From: Macrosoma leucophasiata | Taxonomy: Eukaryota; Arthropoda; Insecta; Lepidoptera; Hedylidae | Assembly: GCA_036365455.1 (NCBI GenBank) | Contig: JAWQUS010000026.1 | Location: 12,356,001-12,420,000 of the forward strand | DNA: 64,000 nucleotides | Reading direction: 5' to 3' | Part shown: one piece after another, positions 57,601-64,000 of the stretch | How positions within the stretch are numbered: position 1 is the stretch's first letter | How the letters are laid out: each line of letters opens with the position of its first letter | Translations under genes and position numbers: made by a program | The notes under the pieces: generated by a model | What the model was told of the DNA's origin: nothing | The model's input: the letters and a program-made list of their open reading frames with translations, nothing else | Databases searched by the model: none

Positions 57601-59606
57601 AGGAGAACTTTTTCTTGAACACGATCCGGAATATTCTGGTGATATCATCTCATCCACTTGGTTCACCATCTCACGAATTTCATGTGTGACTTGTGACGCT
57701 ATCTCACTCGATTTACCCATTAAGTATTCGGCAACGTCTATGACCGATACCGAATTCCTATCGCTCTGACTAGAAATAGAGGTCATGCTAGTATTCGCTT
57801 GGTCGACTGAATCAGAATTATCCAATATATCATCTACTTTAGAAATCATGCCGCGTAATTCTGATGTAATCTCCGTAGCGATTTCCTTTGTCATTTCTTT
57901 GACGTAGGCTTGGAGGTCTTCAGACGCATGTGACGTGACTGATGCGGTGGGCGATACTCGACCTATCTGGCTACAGTCTGAAGTGGAAGTGCTACTTTGA
58001 GTGCTGTATGGGAATGCTCTGCCGGGTGAGATCATAGGATCATCTAGGGACTGCAGATCAGTTTGACTGCCACAGTTGCAAAAGCTACTTGTTTTTTCAA
58101 TAACATTATTGGGACTAGCTTCTTTCAATCCAAGGTTCAATTTAGCTTCTGTGCTTAATTGAGCTGGTGGACTATCTGATCCTAAACTATAACATCTTGA
58201 CCTTACTAGCATGGGTTTCTGACAGTATGAAATCATACGTAACGGTGATACAGATTCTCCCACGGCAAAATGTACTGGATGAGGTTTCACTGGAGCAGAC
58301 TCTTCTTTCTGATTTTCTCTCAAACTTGATTCTCTCGAGTAGAACTTTTGTTTTTGTTTTAGTCTAAATATTTGACAGTCATCGATAGCTGAGAGACTAA
58401 AGTGCCTCGCAGACGTTCCTAATATGGGTGAAGACGTAATGGCAGACCTAGAAACATTTTGCAAACTCTTTCTGGCTCCTGTGAACCCTGATGGATGGAA
58501 GGGCACTATTTGTTTGACATTTGATGATCGACCTAACAAGAGGTCATGCGCTTCCTTCGGTAGCATAAACCATCTCAGATAGTCAATACGCGGATGAAAA
58601 CCGCCTTCTGGTTCTACAGTGGAACATTTCCCGGCTAATTTTCTAGCACTGTTGAACAGGTTTCTCGCTGTTTCGAGGCACCACTTCTCATACTTTTCGG
58701 GGTAAATGCCGGGACCTGCCAATAAAAAAAACAATGAAATATTAATAATGGATTCAAAATACAAATGAATGAATCTATTAGAAAAATGAAGTACCAGAGA
58801 TTCTTCTTTCGTATGCTGTTATTTGTCCATCGTTAAATCTTAAGGAATACAAGGACTTTTTTTCTCTAAGCACTGCGGACGAATGATGTCTCCATTGGCC
58901 AGTCTCGGAGTTGACGACATATTGTGGTAGAATCTTCCAACCCTCTGTCGCAACCATCTTCAAGGCTTCTAATACAAATCCTAACTCTTCGTCCGACATA
59001 AAGAAAGGAAGAGATACACGGCAAAAGCCCGGCCTCAGGTGTTCATTATGTATTGGGACATCGGGAGATCTGACATCACTTAGTTTACGTACTCTTGCTA
59101 TTTCTTTTTGCCTGAAAAATAAAAAATAACTAAACAACAATCAGATGAAGTTTTAATATTTATGAATAAATCAAAATTAGTGATTGGGAGGTTAAAATTA
59201 ATAATTTTACGACTTTACGGGCTATGTAATAGGTAATGTATGTAAGGCTATCTACGCAATTATGAATAGATCATGATTTCCACCTTCAAGCAGTATCACT
59301 GAACATCTATCAGTATGAATTTTCACAAATACTTACACTTCCACATTCAACAACTTTTCATACTCCTTCAGAAGCTGATCATCAATCCCCAGGATATCGG
59401 AGCCGTAGTTGAGGTTGCTGCACAGACCACCCCTCGCTTGGATCCCGAACACGTCGTTGAGGACCGCACATACGAAGTTGTGGTGCAGGAAGGTGCCTCT
59501 CGGATGCTTCACCATGAGGGAGAAGATTGGCAACCTTCTGACTGTAGGGGATTCGTTTCCAAGCAATATCAGCTCTGGTATAGTGTTGATAAAGGACACG
59601 ACTTGT
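45639..59606 (-). CDS. class V aminotransferase (cysteine desulfurase-like) + TtcA-like PP-loop fusion, 12 exons, 5' partial
   Basis: Exons: 59337-59606, 58795-59111, 57135-58715, 56697-56895, 55136-55276, 53917-54070, 53340-53481, 51095-51211, 48877-49078, 47927-48094, 47273-47485, 45639-45756. All borders are gt/ag and phases agree throughout, giving 1206 residues to a TAG stop. Residues 1-250 are the C-terminal lobe of a class V PLP aminotransferase (FSLMVKHP, FLHHNFVCAVLNDVFGIQ, SDEELGFVLEALKMVATEGW, GQWRHH, LRWFMLP). Residues 290-850 are Ser-rich and probably disordered, with a CRHCCMKKNWC cluster and two similar amphipathic segments (473-494, 533-554). Residues 888-1167 are a TtcA-like PP-loop domain (LSGSRDS 905-911, LRTLKAHY, IIRPFIYV, and a LFASLK helix). 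The family logic is desulfurase sulfur passed to a tRNA-thiolating ATPase, probably in the cytosol. The catalytic Lys region lies beyond 64000. Confidence 0.82.
45850..46267. repeat. 418-bp MITE with TTA duplication
   Basis: TTA at 45847-45849 and 46268-46270 flanks inverted ends ggcgctctgcacatgaagca and, reversed, ggcactttgcacatggagca. A 3-bp TTA target duplication with such TIRs is typical of PIF/Harbinger-derived MITEs. Located in the last intron of the large gene. Confidence 0.75.
46322..46560 (+). repeat. S1 retroposon, diverged
   Basis: Sense copy from ttactggtggacctggt to gacactttgtcacatacaaa. Confidence 0.7.
46748..47107 (-). repeat. S2 retroposon, full-length copy
   Basis: Antisense on the plus strand, from aatggcaacccattatacgt to cagccgctgggccatgcgcg. 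Located in the last intron of the large gene. Confidence 0.85.
47685..47905. repeat. inverted-repeat MITE plus S4 fragment in an intron
   Basis: The arms tccggattcggtacggcgga and the reverse complement of gtccgctccataccaaatcc pair imperfectly (about 47690-47860). Bases 47865-47905 match S4 (cctcggcttagggc and agacatatgcgatt). Confidence 0.5.
48480..48630 (-). other. phase-compatible second copy of the ninth exon of the large gene
   Basis: Located between exons 9 (48877-49078) and 10 (47927-48094). It is preceded by ag (atcttag) and followed by a gtaagt donor. Its 151 nt start and end in the same phases as exon 9 (1 in, 2 out) and stay open, encoding TVLCRTYDETAACGYG, AQSLDHAAAAFLAG and LWTLKAHSRV. 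It is nearly identical to the 3' two thirds of exon 9, but changes Cys to Ser, Arg to Trp and Tyr to Ser at conserved-looking positions, and lacks the CELH segment. Using both copies would shift the frame, so it is a mutually exclusive exon or a decaying pseudo-exon. Confidence 0.65.
49099..49376 (-). repeat. S1 retroposon abutting a splice acceptor
   Basis: Its sense strand is that of the large gene. The A-rich end at 49099 lies 20 nt upstream of exon 9. Confidence 0.9.
49385..49710 (-). repeat. tRNA-derived SINE (second type)
   Basis: The minus-strand head at 49632-49705 has box B gggttcgattcccgta and a weak box A (tagattggtccaacg), with no acceptor-stem pairing. The body extends to about 49385. 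Confidence 0.55.
49800..50616 (+). mobile_element. 5'-truncated non-LTR retrotransposon tail
   Basis: The frame 49788-50198 encodes GLRKFDHISNHR, LNWLPIRQRRSLRI and CTAVKLWNALPFDI. It shares the C-terminus of the elements at 28361 and 30858. It ends in an AATAAATAAATAAA tail near 50600. Intronic in the large gene and on the opposite strand. Confidence 0.8.
51241..51611 (-). repeat. S2 retroposon abutting a splice acceptor
   Basis: Its sense strand is that of the large gene. Its gttgccattattattt end lies about 29 nt upstream of exon 8 (51211). It is followed to 51960 by anonymous intronic sequence containing a C-rich run near 51720-51790. Confidence 0.85.
51975..52770 (-). repeat. S1 retroposon split by a TA-flanked element
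   Basis: Bases 51975-52071 and 52702-52770 are two halves of one antisense S1 copy. They join across the inserted element at the aatg / aaatgcgttgctac position. Confidence 0.65.
52072..52701. mobile_element. 630-bp TA-flanked inverted-repeat element
   Basis: The left end caggatccagcaagaaatat and the reverse complement of the right end (cagttcccagcaagaaatat) match over more than 30 bp, followed by attgcacatcga. TA lies on both sides. A short cccacgacttcgtctacgtg scrap is inside. The same family is at 61626-61875 and 2815-2931. Confidence 0.7.
52775..53226. repeat. inverted pair of S1 copies
   Basis: Sense-oriented, diverged copy at 52775-52940, then antisense near-complete copy at 52944-53226, tail to tail. 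Confidence 0.75.
53560..53842 (-). repeat. S2 retroposon lacking its 3' end
   Basis: From ttggagcttactccaccacg to gggccatgcgcgcttc. The terminal gttgccatta part is absent. Located 79 bp upstream of exon 7. Confidence 0.75.
54377..54551 (-). repeat. T1 tail, antisense
   Basis: tatcttcacgccaggtccct to gacctattggtaggtcagtc. Confidence 0.65.
54553..55097. repeat. S1 copy nested inside another S1 copy
   Basis: The outer antisense copy is 54553-54752 plus 55040-55097. The inner sense copy is 54753-55039, ending ttacataaaaaaaa. The outer copy resumes with ggtaatccggtgccgcctac where it stopped. Confidence 0.75.
55290..55450 (-). repeat. S1 3' half abutting a splice acceptor
   Basis: Its A-rich end (poly-T on plus) at 55290 lies 13 nt from exon 5 (55276), leaving only acttattgtttcag between. 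Sense strand as the gene. A sense-plus T1 tail follows at 55452-55662. Confidence 0.8.
55663..56312. other. intronic, no repeat recognised
   Basis: AT-rich sequence of the intron between exons 4 and 5 of the large gene. Confidence 0.4.
56313..56640 (+). repeat. T4 non-LTR-type 3' tail
   Basis: From cgtcgggacgtgatgacc to ccagcagtgggcttcattc and tgatgatc. Same family as 9548-9816. Intronic. Confidence 0.65.
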
Positions 59607-60981
59607 CTGAGAACAAAAAGAAATTAAATTATAATACAAGCTATTGCCTGCTGGCTCGTTGGAATGGAATTCATAATATATCTTCGCAAATATGGTAAAA
59701 ATTGAATATTTTTTGTATATCGGATATTCATGCACCTTTTGACACATTTGCTCTGCTTACCATCACCACCATAGAAGTTGTCAATACTAGTAAGTGTAAC
59801 ATGGCATGAACGTGGGTTCCACTAGAGTTGGCGAATTATTCCGCTAGTGGAGTCAGTCAGTCAGTCAGTGATGAAATGTATGTAGCTCTCAACTCTTAGT
59901 TGCACCTAGTTGATTGGGATGTAGAGCAGCCTTTCCTGTGTTATAATCGCGTCAGCTATCGCAGAATAGTTGCGTATTGGGGTCATATAATGCGACATGA
60001 CAGATAACATCTGCTGCAACCGAAAGGTAGGAAGAACGGATGGTAGGTAGTGGGCAACGACAACCATATGGCTCACCATTTCAAAAAGGCAGTTGAGACT
60101 GGGCACAACTCTAATATGGATACACAATATCAAAGAGTATTCGCAAGACCATTAGCTGCTTACAACTTCCTTACAGTGAGCAGAATTAAATCGATTTGCA
60201 TAAATCAACATATAAATCCTTCGCACACGTGACTCAGTTTAAATATCGATATGTATTATGGATGAGTCGGCGTCACCGATACCTTTGTTATGATGATTTA
60301 GTTTTATATGTTTCTGCAAATTGTTTTAATATAAAAAAGTGTTGAATAAGAATTTGTTAATAAAAGCATCGTAAGTCTATATTTTTCGTAAGAAAATATT
60401 TACAATGTATCTTGACATACCACAGGAAAAAGTATACGAGTATTTTATGTAATAGAAATATTTTTCGCAATAACACATGCGAGTGAATTCATGCCGAGAT
60501 CGAGAATCTATCGCCAAATGATATTGATATAAAATGATTAGATGATTTTGTTTAGCCATACACTTTCAAAGAAGACTCTTAATCTAAAGACATAAGCGGA
60601 CGTACCTTTTATTGACAACCTTAAGCACATAACTAAATCGCTATTAGCTTCATCTCGTTTCATCATAAGTGCTATTTGACGACAAATGAAAAAAAAATAC
60701 AGAACCTAAATCGAATAGTTATAAAACGTAATAGTCTAGGACTAGCAATTCATTTGCATTTTGATAGCTCTTCAGGAAATAGATGAATGAACGGGAATAG
60801 AACAGCGGAAGTCTAGAACCTGACGTGACATAAATGTAGATAAAATAGTGTACCTGACTACCTACGATCACAATTACTTTAGTATAAAATTAGGTATAGG
60901 TACGCCTGTAATCCTCCAAAGGGGTAGGCAGAAGTAATATTATATTTTTCCTACAAATTTTCGGACAAATTAATTTACAAG
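59607..60981. other. intron or upstream region of the large gene, no exon found
   Basis: It contains a T4 scrap (59805-59870, with agtcagtcagtcagtc) and a non-LTR ORF tail scrap near 59930-60060 (IAYWGHIMRHD). It also has a block at 60450-60490 shared with 1281-1320 (acacatgc and aatattttt) and an S3 tail near 60900-60930. I searched for aminotransferase exons on the minus strand and saw none. Confidence 0.45.
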
Positions 60982-61284
60982 TTTTTTTTTCCTAACAAGG
61001 AAGGTGGCAAACAAGCATGCAGCTCACATTGATGTTAAATGATGACTGCAGCGTAAAGATATCTACACAAAAAACCAGAGGCCAAAATACAAATGCGTTG
61101 CTACTCCTGAGAGCTAAGTTGTTGTGTCTCTGTGATATTTATTACGAGGCCATACATTACCATCTAACCGGAACACGATCGTGCTGAACACTACCATTTG
61201 GCGGAAGATAGATTAGGTAATGCAGTGGCGCCTACGCCCCCGAGCTCCTGCACTGAAACTGTGACTGGAACTCTGCCACCAGTA
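60982..61284 (-). repeat. S1 retroposon, full-length copy
   Basis: From gttttttttt to ctctgccaccagta, moderately diverged. Confidence 0.85.
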
Positions 61285-61625
61285 ATTCTATCCATGAGTT
61301 CATCTGCCGTAGGCATGTCATGACAATGTCGGAGCATATGTAATAATACTACACAATGTAGTCCACGAATATAACCTACCTACTTAATAGGACCTAGTAA
61401 CATACATACATATTTATATTATTTTTGCTCGTGACAGTATAAAGAAATAAAAAACTCGCGTACACTACACACTAATGGATTTGTTACGTAGTTTAATAAA
61501 TTAATTTGATAAGTAAATGCAGTTTACTGATACACAGGTGACAAAACGTGTCCTGCCTGTAATTGAATATAATTGTCATCGTATAAAGATAATACGTGTA
61601 TATGATATCTTTAAATACGTACCTA

Positions 61626-61875
61626 CAGTATCTACTCTACAATTAATATTGCACATCGAGTCTGCGAAAGAGACAATCGGCTCGTTTCGACTTCGTAGAG
61701 CGTTATCTCTGTTGCACACTGCCTTGGTAAGCACTGACAGACCAGTATTGGTCAAAATTTGATTAAAATGGTCGACGTCAAAGAGGTTCGGTACGAAAGA
61801 GATAACGCTCTACAGACCCGAAATAAGCCGAAGTCTCCTTCCTAGGCTCGATGTGCAATATATTGTTGAGCACTG
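61626..61875. repeat. 250-bp TA-flanked inverted-repeat element
   Basis: The ends cagtatctactctacaatta and cagtgctcaacaatatattg (reversed) are each followed by ttgcacatcgag. TA is on both sides. Internal gagataacgctct is present in both orientations. Confidence 0.7.
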
Positions 61876-62146
61876 TACCTACATGCGATAAATGAGTTTC
61901 ATTTATCTTTAGGCTGCTTGTCCATCAGCGTTGCAGTTTACTGCGTTGCTGTGGTCAGGCAGAGGCTTAGCTATGGGACCCGTTTGGCGTTGATACCCTC
62001 TCCAGTGTTCATCTATGTTTAAATAACCAAAATTAGGTTTGCGGTTTAGACGTGTAAAAGAATGGGGTGTGATTTCACTTTTTTTTGCTTATCCGCCCCT
62101 TGCGTTATCCGTATTAGCTACGCCACTGGGTTAATATTAGTATGTA

Positions 62147-62247
62147 TGTATGTATCTTCACGCCAGGTCCCTAACGGGGTAGGCAGAGAGTGTAGAGCGC
62201 CAGACATCCCGGTTCTGACAAACCTCTCGTGCCTCGTCTACCTTCGT
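62147..62247 (-). repeat. T1 tail, antisense
   Basis: tatgtatcttcacgccaggt to tctcgtgcctcgtctacctt. The interval on to 62687 holds S1 scraps (62400-62550) and a T-rich run. Confidence 0.65.
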
Positions 62248-62687
62248 TAATATTAGTGATATAGGTAAATCGTACTACTTTTATAAATGTGAAAGTATGG
62301 ATGTTTGTTTCCTTGTTTGTTTGTTGTTCAATCATTCTAAAGCAGCTGGACGGATTTCGATGAATTTTTGTACACAGGTAGAGCCTTAAGTGGCTCGAAA
62401 TCGAATTGTTCAGCACTACCATGTTCTGGTCCGGTTACCTCAATGCAGATATGTTGCCACTTCTCAGATCTCAGGACAGATATTACCCTTCCATGCTGAA
62501 AATGACTGTGCCACATACTATGATCTAACCAGAGCACATCAGCATTGAATTCAGTTCGACCGCCGCTCCAGAATCCAGAATCCAGTCAGATCCAGAATTT
62601 TGGTGCTTAACATGATTGTGTCTGGGATGGCTCTAGCCGAGTCTAGGCTCGGCTAAGTTAGCCGAAATTAGGCTTTACAGACGCAAG

Positions 62688-62986
62688 TTTTTTTTTTTTT
62701 TTTTTTTATGTAATGGAAGTGGCAAACAAGCATGCAGTTCACATTGATGTTAAGTGATGACTGCAGCCTATAGACACCCACGCAAAGACCAAGGTCAAAA
62801 TGCAGATGCGTTACCACTCCTGAGGCCTAAGGGTGTTATGCCTCTGTGCCGGAAATTACAGGGCCGTACATTACCACCTGACCGGAACACGATAGTGCTG
62901 AACACTACCATTTAGCGGCAAGTATATTAGGTAATGCGGTGGTGCCTACGCCCGCGAGCTCCGTCACTGGAGCTCTACCACCAGTA
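62688..62986 (-). repeat. S1 retroposon, youngest-looking copy
   Basis: A 20-T run, then a body nearly identical to the copies at 20554 and 34132, to gctctaccaccagta. Confidence 0.9.
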
Positions 62987-63159
62987 AAGTTAAAGAACAA
63001 TTTACTAACATTTGTCATGACAAGTGATTTAGGTAATTCAGTGGCGTCTCCTCTTTCGCACTACGAGAGTTTACCATCATAAACAGTTCAGTTCTTTGGT
63101 TCACGTGATGTATGATGTATCCTGTTGTTTTTAAGGAGTCATGTAGGCGCCACGTTTCG

Positions 63160-63405
63160 AGACTATTAGTCTACTTCACCGGGCAATCGACGAGCGCAAA
63201 GGAATCTCAGTCTAAATAAAGTTCACACAACTGACTAAGGGAGACTCCTACGAATTCGATCCTCGGCTTAGGGCGTTACGGAGGGACACATAAGACATAT
63301 GCGATTAGGGGCGGTGTAACTTTCGCTCTAGTCATCGTTTAGTGGTAACCGGAATCCCGACCACGGAGGTCGTACTAGAGTCGGAATGTAACCAGTGCGT
63401 ATTGA
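63160..63405. repeat. S4 repeat, full copy
   Basis: accgggcaatcgacgagcgc through agacatatgcgattagggg and gtggtaaccggaatcc. It directly precedes S2, as if the two were adjacent parts of a larger unit here. Confidence 0.65.
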
Positions 63406-63407
63406 AA

Positions 63408-63700
63408 TGCGCATGGCCCCGCGGCTGGTGTAGATCGCAAGCGATCTACTCGGTTGTGCGATACGGGCGCGTTTCCGTGCTTCAAATGGCACGTTAAGTC
63501 GTCGGCACCGGTTGCTATCGATAGATAGTGGCCTTATGGCCAGTTTAAAAACATTTTTGAGACAGCGGGTTGGGCACTAACCCGTATCTCCACCAACCCG
63601 TATTGGAGCAACGTGGTAGAGTACGCTCCAGACCTACCCCCAAAAAGGGTAGAGAGTCGTACCTAGCAGTTGGACCTCTCTAGGGTTGCCATTATTATTA
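63408..63700 (+). repeat. S2 retroposon with internal deletion
   Basis: gcatggccccgcggctggtg to gggttgccattattatta, lacking part of the middle (the gtcgttaaaccttgtc block). Confidence 0.8.
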
Positions 63701-64000
63701 AAGTAATTTTGAAGAAATTTAAAAGCCATCAGACATAATACCACTAGCCAATCATGTCTGCAGATTAGACGATGTAACTATTACATCGAATCTATGCGTA
63801 ATTGAAATCTGGCCGCCAGCCAAGCGACACTGCCAATGGTCATCAGTTACACACGGGAATAGCACGTGAATGTGGCGAAAAAAAATTATTATGTTTTTGT
63901 TTATATAACATTTTATATCGGACTTGATTCTATTTAGTTTGGACACGTGAAATGTAATCTAGTGTTTATTTTTACAAAAATTGGTTGGAATTCTTTACAT
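63701..64000. other. window end, no gene seen
   Basis: AT-rich sequence with no recognised exon of the large minus-strand gene. Confidence 0.4.

Noticed and set aside
59906..60133. possible upstream exon of the fusion gene
   Set aside because: Lacks class V aminotransferase motifs. The opposite strand resembles a retrotransposon ORF tail (YWGHIMRHD).

Overview
The window is AT-rich animal DNA with spliced genes separated by dense, mostly dead retroposons. The gene content (tiny Cys-rich metallothioneins split by phase-1 introns), the non-LTR retrotransposons and the interspersed repeat families point to an insect, most probably a lepidopteran. The lepidopteran call rests on recognising the repeat families and was not searched.

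Region 1 (about 1.3-14.6 kb) is a metallothionein (MT) cluster. It holds the last exon of one MT (1356-1462, +), two complete three-exon MTs facing in opposite directions (6801-7832, + and 10725-11604, -), and a two-exon gene (12380-14021, +). That last gene joins an MT-like Cys block to a transmembrane segment. A further three-exon, GC-rich MT lies 24 kb away at 38707-42327 (+). Introns begin at the same place and phase in all of them (after codon 9 in the MTs), which supports common descent.

Region 2 (about 14.6-38.7 kb) is repeat-dominated. A broken non-LTR retrotransposon with endonuclease, reverse transcriptase and RNase H (17107-23895) is split by a 2.3-kb DNA element with about 455-bp terminal inverted repeats and a remnant two-exon gene, and again by a short retroposon. 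Two truncated retrotransposons (28361-30430 and 30858-31997) and many short retroposons fill the rest.

Region 3 (about 43.8-59.6 kb, minus strand) is one large gene of which twelve exons can be read in continuous phase. They encode 1206 residues: the C-terminal half of a class V aminotransferase / cysteine-desulfurase-like domain, a long Ser-rich linker, and a TtcA-like PP-loop (tRNA thiolation) domain. Sulfur donor and sulfur acceptor activities would thus sit in one polypeptide, but several signature residues differ from the bacterial families. One exon has a second, phase-compatible copy, and three splice acceptors have retroposon tails inserted 13-30 bp upstream. The 5' exons lie beyond the right edge.

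The remaining 4.4 kb (59.6-64 kb) holds only repeats and anonymous sequence. Repeat names used below are local labels. S1 is a roughly 290-bp retroposon ending in ttacataaaa. S2 is a roughly 330-bp retroposon ending in gttgccattatta. S3 is a tRNA-derived SINE. S4 is a roughly 240-bp repeat. T1-T4 are 3' tails of non-LTR elements.
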